Assembly (NCBI GenBank): GCA_947683425.1
Contig: CANTUQ010000004.1
Location: forward strand, 9,152,001 to 9,216,000
DNA: 64,000 bases
Reading direction: 5' to 3'
Source: Excoecaria cochinchinensis
Lineage: Eukaryota; Streptophyta; Magnoliopsida; Malpighiales; Euphorbiaceae
Under the pieces are notes generated by a model. That model saw nothing but the letters and a program-made list of their open reading frames with translations. It did not search any database and was not told the DNA's origin. Shown piece after piece: positions 44,277-56,061 of the stretch; within the stretch, counting starts at the first letter, position 1; each line of letters starts with the position of its first letter. Position numbers and translations under genes: made by a program.

Positions 44277-45664
44277 CATACCAAAATAGCAAAACAGAAT
44301 CACAAGGTCAGGACTGCTTTCCACTTCAAACTTCAATAACCTACACCGACCTCTAAACCTCATTTTTAGGCCAAACATCCTTCTTAACAAATGATACGTA
44401 GGAAGTTAGATTTCATATGGAACAAATTTCAGGTCATTTGGACACTTAAATATTCAGTTATGATTAAAACAATCTATACTGCTCCCCTGAACCCGGCCAG
44501 AGAAGATAGCTCTACTTCATGACCACTTTTGGGACACTTAGAGCTAAATTTAGCTCAAGATTATTTCTAAGACATTTGTAGGAATATGTCTTAGCTTTCA
44601 AACGGTACTAATCTCATATCATTTCAAGTTCTAAAACTCCGGATAAAGCCTAATGACCGAAGAAGGGTCAAGTGTTTTCTAACACAGTTTTCATCAAATC
44701 CTACTCACATGCACAATTTTAACAATCTAAAGCCAATACTCACTATCATCATCATAGATTCAACACATATCATTCAAATATATCAAAAAATCATATTATT
44801 TATCATCAAAACACATCAAATTAAACTAGTTTCCAAACCTCTTTTCCTTTGCTCCAGAACCGTTCAAGTAGCTGCACAATCTCCTTTTCTTCCTTACTCC
44901 ATCTTTAGCTTCTCTTGTTCCCTCAAAACAAAACAATCAAAACTCAAAGTTACACATACCCTTATCTATCTTCAAGGAGAAGAGGAGAGGAAGAGAGAAA
45001 GACCAACCACTTACCTTTTCCTAACCCAAATCTTGCATCTAGTTTCTTGAAGCTTTAAACAAATCCATCTTAGGCCATGAATTAAGGGATTTGGCATTAG
45101 GAAGAAGGAGAAAAGATTCCCTCACTCTATTTCCCTTCCCTTGGCCGGCCAAGAATGGCCTAAGTGCAGCCAAAAGGAGTCAAACAACCATAAATTCAAT
45201 CTTATCCCCCAAATGCCACTTGTCACCCTTTGATTGGTCCAATAAAGATTTTTATGCCAAACTTATCTTTTAATCCCTTAACTTACCTCTTTTTCTTCAA
45301 TTGGCATAACACTTTTCTATCACATACATTGACTCACATGACTTAACTAATTTATTCAATTTAATCCCATAATTATGAAATGACCAAAATACCCTTACCC
45401 TATACATTTAAAACCGGCCACATCTTTTACTACAATTAATCACTTCCTTCATCTAATTACACATTTTTAAATCACCAAATAATTATTTTCATGTTGTTTA
45501 AGGCACAACGATATAATTGTCCAATTTACCAAAACTCGCCGAAACTTTTGAATTAATGACGATTGTATCCTTTTTGACACTTTCGTCCCTAGCTCTTGCA
45601 TATTCGGTTTCCGTTACACCCTGAACTTACCGTAATCTGACTAGGGTGTATTCGGGGTGTTACA

Positions 45665-47248
45665 AATCTACCCTCCTTAAAAGAATTTCGTCCTCGAAAT
45701 TCACTTATATCTGATTTTTGCATATAAAAATCTTTATCACTACACTTACCCACGCTAACATTATACTTATCATATAATAATTACACTTTGTTTCTCACAT
45801 ACTCCACTATTATTACTTCCTGTCACATAGTATGATTTATACAGCTTTTCAATGTTTACTTAAATTTCTGATTGTTCCTTGTTCCAAATGGTTATTATCT
45901 CGAAACAATAATAATCTGCTTGAGAAATCTTCAACGTTACAATCCAATTAGCAAATTGTCCCCTCAATCTCCGTATCAACTGTCATTATCACAATATGCC
46001 ACCGTACATAGTCATCATACAGTCCAAATCATTATTACTAGTATCATTACATATAACATCTTTCATCGAATTATTCCTTATTCAAATTCCAATACAATCA
46101 TGACATACACATACTCTTAATATTCAATTCATCATATATCTTTATGTGTATATACCTTTAACCTATGCTTATCATGAAAATCTTTCACTTAGCTCCTTCC
46201 TCATGGAACGTCTCATCCTTTAAATACAGAATTACTCACACATTCACTAAACTCCTCTCTTAATCAAAACAATCTATAACAGTTCGCTTCTAAATTAGCA
46301 GTATCACTATTTACGATTGGCTATGACTTCTGAAACATCACATAGATTTTATAGTAACTATTATTTGACTATCCTACATAAAAGTTCACAGTCTTATTCA
46401 CTCTTATAAATAGGTTCAAATCTATAACCAATAAGTCAATCTTAATCAGATACAATTTCATTCCTTTCCAAATATATATATAAATATCTCAGCCCATTTT
46501 ATACCTTAATTCCTTAACAAAGAAGGGTCAAACCCACCAATCTTATAGACACAAATCTCCTATCATACTTATACACATTCAATAATCCTTCACCTTTTTT
46601 TTCTAGTTTGAATAACTAATTCTTTATTATACTTACACAACTTTGTTACACTCAATGTACATTCTGTCAGCTTCCTGTCACCTGAGGCAAATGCACATGT
46701 CTGATGTTCATTAAAAAGGAACAACAGAAATAAATGAAATGGATGCTGAATGATTTATGTATGCAGAATGAGGAAATGTATTAATGCAGTTCAAATAATG
46801 GCAATGCAAGTTGCCCAACACCCATAATGTATTACATTCAAATAATTGCTCTCATCAGTAAAGTAACTGACAGGTGTACAGAGTGTCACAATCCTCAAAA
46901 TAATTTCAATTATAGAAAATTCAGCACTGTCTAATCCTTTATTCCATATTTTCCCTCAGGCAAACTTATACATAACTTATATTATACTATATACAATCTC
47001 TAACTAGAATCTCTACAACTATGTCCAATACCTTAATAACAGGAAACGGATTCACAATAAACTGATCACAACTTATCACATCTCACACTTAGCTGTCTCA
47101 TTGCTGATGTCATCAACGTCTATCCACTCCTACCGCAACACTTATACAAAATTAAAACCTCCGCATTGGCCAATGCAAAAACTATACAGACTGAACCCTA
47201 AACTCTAGTCGTCCAGAACCGACTAAACCTGGCTCTGATACCACTAAA
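45665..47248 (-). other. Non-coding interior of element H
   Basis: Directly inside the 3' LTR the minus strand has a polypurine tract and codons for NFEDEIL, the end of a chromoviral pol gene as in E. The next 1.5 kb is AT-rich with no frame longer than about 80 codons and no similarity to gag or pol that I could see. The origin of this filler is unknown. It could be decayed interior or captured DNA. Confidence 0.75.
47228..47243 (-). other. Primer binding site of element H
   Basis: The minus strand reads TGGTATCAGAGCCAGG five bases from the LTR, a full match to the 3' end complement of plant initiator-Met tRNA. Confidence 0.9.
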
Positions 47249-50200
47249 TGTAACACCCCTTACCCGTACGTAGTAAACCATACCGTGAACCGGTGGTTCA
47301 CGACGACGGTCAAGGGCATTACCGAACAACCAAGTAAAACTTATAAACTTTTAAGCTAAAATATGAATTATAAAATTTCTTTCATTTCAATAACACATTA
47401 TGGTTAACTTTAAATTCATTACACAATCACACCATAAAGTATAACTTTTCCAGAATTTACTACAGATAGATCATTTACAAAACTAAATTCACTTATACAA
47501 ACTTATTATTTATAACTACCAATCTTGTATACATTTCGAAGACTATACAAATCCTATCCTAAAATCCTTTCATAGTCTTGCACTGGCCTGGACTGCTGCG
47601 GAAGGACTCTCGAACGATCCGATCAATGGTACCTACACGGATTAAAAGAAAATCCGTGCTAAGCATAAAGCTTAGTGGGAAACACATAAATATAGACGAC
47701 TACTAAGAAGAGCCGTCAGATAAGTTCAAAGAAGAACATAATACAGAAAGTATAATCGTATATATATCATAATAAGTTAGATATTTTCTAGTAGGTCATC
47801 AAAATAACTACTCACTTCATGGATCAATGTTAACAAATCACTTATGTAATAATACACCATTTCGCATTATATACATGTCATTTTGTTCACTTATTTACAT
47901 TCATTACGGTTCCCAAAATTCATTTCATACAATTTACTTACACAGGTCTTACCATATAACTTTCTAATCAATGGAGTATTAGATCACATATACCAATTTA
48001 TACAAAGGTATTATCCTATTCATAAACAAAGATTCATACGGAGCCCATAAACCCATGAGTGCTTAAAGCACTAATCCACTTCACACACATAGGTCACATT
48101 CTTATGAAATGCTTAATCCCATACTTGCATACAAGTCATCATATATATTGATCAATTCACATCTTATTATTTGAATCACATACTCTTGTTCATTTATTGC
48201 CTGCTGAGTCAAAAGGGGTGGATAACGAGTACACATAGATACCCGAGGGTATCGATATCATCACATAACACATAGATACCTGAAGGCATCAAAACATTCT
48301 TTTCATTTTTGTTCAATAACGTATTCACATAGAATCTTAAGAAAGATTCAACAGAAGGATCGCAAGGATCCAATCGGGGGACCTGATCAGGGTCCAGAAT
48401 CGTACACATAGCTGCAGCAACACATAACTCTATTAGGCATGCCTAACTATCCACGACTCGACTAATGCAGGCTAATACATACTTATTTCTTTTAATGATG
48501 TACATATTATATTTTCATACTTTTCATAAATACATACACTTATTATAGTCATATAACAATGTTACGCATAATTCATACATAAGCTAAAGCAATGGCTCAT
48601 AAAAACAATATAACCAACCATAAGCTTTAATTACAATCATAATTTAATTCATTAACGGCTTAACCATTTATCTCAACCATAACTCACATGGTATATTATA
48701 TCCTAATTGAAACAATATGTCATATGTTAATTACAAGTCAACACTCATGTTTAAAAGCTCCCACGATATACGTTTATGACATAAGAAGGTGTCGCGCTCG
48801 CGATAGAGAACCAATCATCCCACTCTAGTTATTCTTAATTAAATGAACTTTACAAAAAAAAACATATTTATTCTTATAATGTCCATAATCAATTTTATAA
48901 ACATTACTTCTTTAAGCACATGCGTTAACCTCAAGAATTCCAACACAGGGAACTTGTGCTATTCAATTTATTAAGGATTAATTATTACTCAGTCATTCAT
49001 ATAAAACCGTTTGGTATTTGATATACGAAATATTCGTTCAACTTAAGTTAAGACACACCTAAACATTCATTTTATTCCATTTTAATATCACATGCAAATT
49101 TTAAACTATACATTATCTTACTCAAGACTTGAGTCATTAATAACTTTATATATTTTTGTAAAACGACAGATACATATCACGTTTATTTTTAATAAGTATC
49201 ATGGCGTCTAACAGAATTCAATTGAAACACTATACTTTATGTCTAAATAAGCCCTGGTGTTTTGGTTCGGACTTGGAAGAATACCCCAAGCTTCCTACGT
49301 ATCCCAAAGAATTGGGAATCAGAACCCCGTAGTTCTACAAGTTCAAAATAAAGGTGGTAGAATTTCGCTTCAAATCTCCTAAGATACTATAATTATATCA
49401 ATGTTAGACAAATCCGAAAGTGTTCGACTCATTAAACCTTTAAATATCTTAATCCAAATTCTTATTCAAAACCCTAGTCACTTGTATTCCTAAGTTGTAA
49501 CCAATTGATTATGCTTTACAAAACTCTCGGATAAGTTCCAAAAACTTCCGATGAAGTTCGGGTGCGTTTCGGGAGGAAAAACACCCAAAATATGCAAAAC
49601 AGGGGAGGGTCACGGTGGCAACCACTTGGTTGTGACCGTGAGGTCCGAAATTAAGCATTCTGCCTTCTTTAGGCATTGGTCACGGTGGTAACCAATTTGG
49701 TTGCCACCGTGACATACCAAAATAGCAAAACAGAATCACAAGGTCAGGACTGCTTTCCACTTCAAACTTCAATAACCTAAACCGACCTCTAAACCTCATT
49801 TTTAGGCCAAACATCCTTCTTAACAAATGATACTTAGGATGTTATATTTCATATGGAACAAATTTCAGGTCATTGTGACACTTAAATATTCAGTTATGAT
49901 TAAAACAATCTATACTGCTCCCCTGAACCCGGCCAGAGAAGATAGCTCTACTTCATGACCACTTTTGGGACACTTAGACATAAAATTAGCTCAAGCTTAT
50001 TTCTAAGACATTTGTAGGAATATGTCTTAGCTTTTAAACGGTACTAATCGCATATCATTTCAAGTTCTAAAACTCCGGATAAAGCCTAATAACCGAAGAA
50101 GGGTCAAGTGTTTTCTAACACAGTTTTCATCAAATCCTACTCACATGCACAATTTTAACAATCTAAAGCCAACACTCACTATCATCATCATAGATTCAAC

Positions 50201-51100
50201 ACATATCATTCAAATATATCAAAAAATCATATTATTTATCATCAAAACACATCAAATTAAACTAGTTTCCAAACCTCTTTTCCTTTGCTCCCGAACCGTT
50301 CAAGTAGCTGCACAATCTCCTTTTCTTCCTTACTCCATCTTTAGCTTCTCTTATTCCCTCAAAACAAAACAATCAAAACTCAAAGTTACACATACCCTTA
50401 TCTATCTTCAAGGAGAAGAGGAGAGGAAGAGAGAAAGACCAACCACTTACCTTTTCCTAACCCAAATCTTGCATCTAGTTTCTTGAAGCTTTAAACAAAT
50501 CCATCTTAGGCCATGAATTAAGGGATTTGGCGTTAGGAAGAAGGAGAAAAGATTCCCTCACTCTATTTCCCTTCCCTTGGCCGGCCAAGAATGGCCTAAG
50601 TGCAGCCAAAAGGAGTCAAACAACCATAAATTCAATCTTATCCCCCAAATGCCACTTGTCACCCTTTGATTGGTCCAATAAAGATTTTTATGCCAAACTT
50701 ATCTTTTAATCCCTTAACTTACCTCTTTTTCTTCAATTGGCATAACACTTTTCTATCACATACATTGACTCACATGACTTAACTAATTTATTCAATTTAA
50801 TCCCATAATTATGAAATGACCAAAATACCCTTACCCTATACATTTAAAACCGGCCACATCTTTTACTACAATTAATCACTTCCTTCATCTAATTACACAT
50901 TTTTAAATCACCAAATAATTATTTTCATGTTGTTTAAGGCACAACGATATAATTGTCCAATTTACCAAAACTCGCCGAAACTTTTGAATTAATGACTATT
51001 GTATCCTTTTTGACACTTTCGTCCCTAGCTCTTGCATATTCGGTTTCCGTTACACCCTGAACTTACCGTAATCTGACTAGGGTGTATTCAGGGTGTTACA
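47249..51100 (-). repeat. 5' LTR of element H
   Basis: 3852 bp, colinear with 41813-45664 at an offset of 5436. Hairpin features are repeated; one ladder stem carries a mismatch (GATACC-TGAA-GGCATC at 48275-48290). No gene. Confidence 0.93.
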
Positions 51101-51511
51101 ATCATGAATACAAATGCGTATAATCTTGAATGTGAATGAGCATAATCATGAATGTAAATGCGTATAACCATGAATGTGCTAATGTGTATAATAATGATTG
51201 TGGTTATGCGTATAACATATACAAGGCAGCATGCAATAATATGCATATAGAGTTATATGTGAATGAGTTTATGATGACATGTATGTATGTATAGTAAGAT
51301 ATGAAGTAAGTTACATGAGTAGCATGGGTTTAAGTAAATATATATGAATGACCAATACATGCTTTGATATGGAATGATAGTTATAAGCCTAAGATGTTCA
51401 TATAAGTGGATAGATAGGCATGTCTATAAAGGGTTAGATGACTTGCAGCTGCTAGATGTTTGGAACCGACGGGTGTTTAGATGTTTGGCACTGACGGGTG
51501 TTTATATGTTT

Positions 51512-51576
51512 GGCATCGATGGATGTCTATATGTTTGGTACCATTTGGTATCTAGATGATTCGAGACTCCGGTCTC
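51512..51576 (+). other. Tetraloop hairpin row in LTR J
   Basis: GGCATC-GATG-GATGTC (51512-51527), GGTACC-ATTT-GGTATC (51537-51552) and GAGAC-TCCG-GTCTC (51563-51576), with ATATGTTT-like spacers. Equivalent to 26907-26976 of LTR L. Confidence 0.72.
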
Positions 51577-52078
51577 TACATGTTTGGTACTGTTTAACAG
51601 CATCTATATGTACCCGTATCCACTTACGTTATTAGTCAGGCTATTAGTTGTTGCTATATGTATATGAGATGTTATATGTAAATGAATTACAGGAAATGCT
51701 AATAGAAGCACATGACTATTGTACCAGAGATGCTTATATGAGTTTACAAGAGCACATGAAAAGCTAGTAGTTGTACATGAATATGCTTAAAGTATGCTTT
51801 TACGCTTATATGTAAATAAATGGACATGATATGCAATGAGATGATATTATATGTTATATGAGCTGATAGTTGAAGTTAGAAAAGTATGCATATGATATAA
51901 GTACATGAGAAATTATATAAATGTTGTAAAGTATATTGATCATATGGTTAGCATGAAAAAGTATACTAGATGTTTATTTCTTTTATATGCTTATACATGA
52001 TTGGCATACCGACTATTAATATGCTTTGATGATTATGCTTGTGACTTCGTTAGAAGTCTTTTATATGTGATATCCCCA

Positions 52079-52116
52079 CTAAGCGTTATCGCTTAGCACG
52101 GGTGTTTGTCCTGTGT
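52079..52116 (+). other. Conserved double hairpin in LTR J
   Basis: CTAAGCG-TTAT-CGCTTAG (52079-52096), then GCACGGG...CCTGTGT, a weaker second stem. Confidence 0.7.
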
Positions 52117-53633
52117 AGGTTTACAGGTTCGGAGGGTTGCACATCTGCAAGGTCGTGGCCACTAGGAGTATAAGTTAAAGTCTTTTTGTATTTGGCATAG
52201 CTTTTTGTATACATGATATAGAAGTTTTGTATAGCTTGGCATATGTAAATGTAAAGCAATTTTGTATAAGATATGTAAACGAAATCTAAGTGTATAAAGA
52301 ATGTTTTGTAATGTATAAAGAATAGTATATGTTGAGATGTACATGATTATAAAGTTTTAGTTAAGAAATATCTATAGCTTGTATTTAAAAGGTATTCCGT
52401 TGCGAATGTATCTTGCATGATTATTATTTTCGCTTTCGCATGATTATTTGTATGAGTGCGCAACAACTCTGATATTGTCACACCCCGTTTGCCCCCTAGT
52501 AGTATGAGCCCATTTGTGTGTGCATGCAATTGTATGTGTTCGGCATATCATAAGGGCATTTTGGGAATATTGCATGTTCTATGGGTAATAATAGTGTATG
52601 GGTGCATGCATGGCAGTAGAGTGCATTTTAGGTGAGTTATGTTGTGTGCTTTACTCACACCTTGGTAGGATGTGAGTATGTTGGGATATCATTATGTGTA
52701 TGTGTGTGTGTTCATACCATTGTAGGATGTGCATTAGTTGGGAGTGTATTGTGTGTGAGTAGTGTATGCTTGTTGAGTGTGAGTGGTCAAGTTCCACTAA
52801 TCTTAGGATGACATGTGGCTAGGGTTTTTGGAAATGGGTGTAAAAAGAAAGAGAAAGAAGGGGCAGCCACTTCTACTGCCTCTCATCCCATTTTCTTTTC
52901 CTCATTACTCCTTCTTCCTCTTTTCCCTTCCCATTTGTGTCCTGGTATTTGATTTAACTGATTTGTGGTGGAATTTGATCGCTCCTCAACCTCCGCTAGG
53001 TAAAGTTTTCCGCATCTTCATCATCTTCTTCACACTGTTCATTTTCTTCTTTGCATTTCTAGATTGGGTTTTTATCTAGGGTTTTTGTTTGTGTGTTCTT
53101 GGTGTGTCGGCTGTTAGTTGAGCCTCCCCGTGACCCGAAAGGCAAAGAGAAGGCTGGGAGTAGTGGAACTAAGTGACTGAAGCTAGGATTATAGGTTTGG
53201 GAATTTTGCATTTACTGGGTTTGGTACGATTGGTTATTTACTGTGTATTGGCTTGGTTTGATCCTTTTGATGATAGTCTGATGTATTGATGTTGCATGTT
53301 GGGATTTGAATGAATGGGTTTTGGTTGTGGTTAATGCATGAAGATTGAGTCCTTGAAAATGGAATTGATGTGAATTTGAGCTTACTGTCATTTTTCTGGG
53401 TTTGGATATTTTGAATTTTAATTTGGCTATTCCCTGTTTTGGATGGGTAATTGTTAAGGAAGTGATTTTGTATTATTTATGTTGGTTTTTACGTGCTTGA
53501 GGAAGCTAATTTCAGGTAAGAATGATTGGAGTTGAGTTGGGATGATTTCTGGAAATTCTGGATTCTAAATGAATTTCATGATGTTAGGGTTTTCGAAAAT
53601 CGAATCGGGGAGGAAGAAGGGCAAAGTGAGCAG

Positions 53634-53745
53634 CTCACGAGTCGTGAGCAACCTTCACGACTCGTGAAGGTTACTCAGGACTCATGAAGGTTGCTCACGA
53701 CTCGTGAGAGTTGCTCATGGCCTTTCTGTCACGAGCGCGACAGTG
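53634..53745 (+). repeat. Hairpin cassette in LTR I
   Basis: CTCACGA-G-TCGTGAG (53634-53648), TTCACGA-C-TCGTGAA (53654-53668), a decayed unit, CTCACGA-C-TCGTGAG (53694-53708) and GTCACGAGCGCGAC. The outermost pair changes C-G to T-A with pairing kept. Confidence 0.8.
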
Positions 53746-54137
53746 ATTCTGTCTTGCCCTATTTTCTCCGCGTGATCAGTTTTTATAAAAATGATTTTCA
53801 AATGACTTGGGTGGCTTTTTCCTCTACTGGGTGCTAAATTACCTTATTTATATGAATGATTATCATAATTTAATCGTGATAAATAATATGTTATTTGTGG
53901 TATATGTTATATGAATGACGTGTTATCCATGAGAAATTATACATGTTATTTTGGAATATGTATTGAGTTATGCATGTCTTATTATGATGTCTTAATATGA
54001 ATATGAATATAATTATGTGTTATACTTGGAAACATGATTGAATGATGCATGACCTGCTAGAGTGAAGTAAGTGGATAGTTAGGCATGCCTAATAGAGTCT
54101 CTTAGCTGCAGCCCTCAGTTCTGTCTGGTCCCCATTT

Positions 54138-54270
54138 GGTTCCGCTCGAACCTCTTATGCATTTTGGATCTTATTTAAGGTCCCCTTTGTAAAATGTTTT
54201 GAATGCGACAAAAAAATAAAATGGTTTTTGATTCGTACCCATAAAGTACGCTATACGTTCGATTCGTGCC
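54138..54270 (+). other. Hairpin ladder in LTR I
   Basis: GGTTC-CGCTC-GAACC (54138-54152), GGATCTT-ATTT-AAGGTCC with a U-G pair (54166-54183), GTACCC-ATAAAGTAC (54236-54250) and GTGCC-CGTAA-GGTAC. The GGACC/GGTCC hairpin is lost here. Confidence 0.72.
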
Positions 54271-54566
54271 CGTAAGGTACGCTATGCGTTTACTCGTTAT
54301 CCACTATTGTGAGTCAGCAGGTGCTCTTTTTGTTTTATTCCGCTTTGATATAATTATAAGACTATGGTATTTGGATGCGTATAATGATGAGTATGAGAAA
54401 TTAATTAAAGTGTAAGTGAATGTGGATATGAAGTTCTGAATGCATGTCTTTATTATGCAAGTATGATTATATAGCTGGTATCATTATCCGCATTTATCAT
54501 ATTGTATGTGTATGGCATTTGTGACCATTGTGAATGGCCATCCACTCTTTTGTTGTGTATTCCCCA

Positions 54567-54604
54567 CTAAGCGTTTATCGCTTAGCACGGTGTTTTATCC
54601 GTGC
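54567..54604 (+). other. Conserved double hairpin in LTR I
   Basis: CTAAGCG-TTTAT-CGCTTAG (54567-54585), then GCACGG-TGTTTTAT-CCGTGC (54585-54604). The two stems share the G at 54585. Confidence 0.8.
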
Positions 54605-55005
54605 AGGTACAGAGGATGGTGTTCTTTTGGGAGAGTCATCGCCAATCAAGCCAACACAGAGGGTTTAGTGTTAGGGCTTTATTTTTGATAGCATGTCGAT
54701 TCTTTTGTAGCTGAACTCTCTTTATACCATTATTTTGTAAAGCTTTCGCATTTATATACTTTTGGGATATGTAATTATTTTATTCTAGCTTTTGATCAGG
54801 ACATTATTGTAACGAATTTGGCTATGGTAATGATGGATTATTCTGATTCTTATGAAGGTTTTAATTTTCCTTTAATGATGTAGGGTTATTATGTATGAAT
54901 GTGTGCTTTGTATCTTTATCTGCTTGGTGACACACCCGGCTCATAGAGCTTCTCACTCCTTAAGGATAGGTATGCCTACGTATGGGTAGGGGGTGTTACA
55001 GTTTT

Positions 55006-55022
55006 TGGTATCAAAGCCTAGG
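55006..55022 (+). other. Primer binding site of element I
   Basis: TGGTATCAAAGCCTAGG, five bases inside the LTR, is the initiator-Met type with few changes. Confidence 0.8.
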
Positions 55023-55120
55023 TTTAGGCGTTTCTGGGTGTTGTTGATGTGTTGAGGTGCATAGATGTGTATATGTCTAGATCTGTGTTGGCTGACGCGA
55101 TTGTCTTCTTGTTATTTTAG

Positions 55121-55490
55121 ATGGCTTCTAACTCTGTACGTGGATCACTTGAGAATGTGAACACTCAAGCCGTAGATCCTTCGATTTCTATGTCAGCTCA
55201 TTATGCTAGGGTCTAGCCCGAGGCTGCTGCCATGCCTTTTGAGGCTATGTTCAAGCTATCACAGGACATGGCTATGGTCTTGGAGAGAGTGACTGCTCCT
55301 AGAGCCCCTATTGAGAGCTTGAGAAGGGCTGGTGCTGAAGATTTCTATGGCACGGGTTTAGATAAGTCAAAGTTGGCTGAGAAATGGTTAGACAAGGTGA
55401 AGTGTACGTTGAGAGAGATTCGGTGTCCTCCTGACCAGCAGGCAGAGTGTACAGTGGCTGTGCTACAAGGGTCAGCTTTTGAATGATGGG
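55121..55490 (+). pseudogene. N-terminal gag fragment of element I
   Basis: ATG at 55121 gives MASNSVRGSLENVNTQ, the same start as G. A TAG follows after HYARV (near 55217) and a TGA after QGSAFE (near 55484). The MPFEAMFKLSQDMA block and the start of the capsid-type domain are readable. The reading ends at 55490, where the Tat LTR is inserted (likely target ATGGG). Confidence 0.85.
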
Positions 55491-55680
55491 TGTAGACACC
55501 GGGTCTTGAGGCAGTCCAGGTCAGATTTACTCGATGAAGAGATCCACGTTGGTTTTCCGATAAATGGATGGAATTCAGAGGTTTTCGTCTTTCGGTTTCA
55601 CAAGGATTAAAATCTTTTTCTCTATAGCATGAGGTTTTGAAAGAGTTTGGGAAATTTGGGTTGAAAGTGGAAGTTTTGCT

Positions 55681-55903
55681 CTACAGACGGGATGGCCGTC
55701 TGAAGTAGGGATGCCTGTCCCTACTTGGGGTGATCCCCGTCTCTACGGATAGTAGGGACGGCCCGTCTGTAGCTAGGGACGGACACGTGTCTGAGTAGGG
55801 ACGCTCGTCCCTATCCTGCTTTTCGGCCCGTCTGTATCAAGATTTCCACGCGTGCCCTTAGTAGGGACGCCCGTCTGTAGTTGAAGGGATGCCCGTCGGT
55901 AGT
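55681..55903 (+). repeat. GC-rich inverted-repeat island in U3 of Tat LTR F3
   Basis: Repeated TAGGGACG and CGTCCCTA or GCCCGTCTGTAG words occur here; TAGGGACG-CT-CGTCCCTA (55796-55813) is a perfect 8-bp stem. The island ends about 150 bp before the TATA box, an enhancer-like position. Confidence 0.78.
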
Positions 55904-56051
55904 GGATCTAATCAGATAACGCCGGATTTGATAAAATTTAATCTCAAATCTTTCAAATGAGATAGGATTAGGATTAAAAATTGAATTTTAAAACTCCTTT
56001 TCAAATTCAAACTTTAAACTGATGCTTATCTGATTTTATATCCTAAAAACT

Positions 56052-56061
56052 CTATAAATAG
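56052..56061 (+). promoter_or_regulatory. Putative TATA box of Tat LTR F3
   Basis: CTATAAATAG lies about 560 bp into the LTR and is shared in position with F0. Confidence 0.65.

Larger units (their letters stand above)
41813..45664 (-). repeat. 3' LTR of element H
   Basis: TGTAACACCCC to GGGGTGTTACA. It holds the double hairpin (42200-42239), ladder (42802-42959), palindrome (42997-43010), GTCGCG-CT-CGCGAT (near 43355) and two cassette hairpins (44173-44205, 44243-44276). Small ORFs that recur in both LTRs (44709-45050, 45091-45273) reflect the recent duplication, not selection. Confidence 0.93.
41813..51100 (-). mobile_element. Gene-less LTR retrotransposon H (LARD-like) with target-site duplication ATCAT
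   Basis: Two LTRs of 3852 bp each (41813-45664 and 47249-51100) are flanked by ATCAT (41808-41812 and 51101-51105). They differ by roughly 40 substitutions by eye, about 99% identity, with no length change. The 1.58-kb interior has a perfect Met-tRNA primer binding site and polypurine tract but no gag or pol. Such an element must borrow proteins from an autonomous relative. The interior keeps the last codons of a chromoviral pol gene, so it descends from a coding element. Confidence 0.93.
51101..52475 (+). repeat. LTR J, third segment
   Basis: It resumes with ATCAT after H. GCGTATAATCNTGAATG-type units of about 30 bp repeat at 51107-51200. Tetraloop hairpins lie at 51512-51576 and the double hairpin at 52079-52116. 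It is cut by LTR I at 52476, about 40 bp short of the end expected from element M. Visible parts of LTR J add up to about 3.05 kb. No gene. Confidence 0.78.
52476..55000 (+). repeat. 5' LTR of element I
   Basis: TGTCACACCCC to GGGGTGTTACA, 2525 bp. It has a GC-rich hairpin cassette (53634-53745), the palindrome TTAGGCATGCCTAA (54079-54092), a ladder (54138-54270) and the double hairpin (54567-54604), in the same order as the minus-strand LTRs read in their own sense. No gene. Confidence 0.9.
52476..55490 (+). mobile_element. 5' end of chromovirus I, cut by Tat element F3
   Basis: The plus-strand order is 5' LTR (52476-55000), primer binding site and the first 370 bp of gag, then F3 starts at 55491. 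The element interrupts LTR J. It is closest to G. Confidence 0.88.

Noticed and set aside
45091..45273. Small ORFs present identically in two places (45091-45273 and 50527-50709, also 44709-45050 and 50145-50486)
   Set aside because: They lie in the two LTRs of the recent element H, so identity reflects duplication at insertion, not coding constraint.
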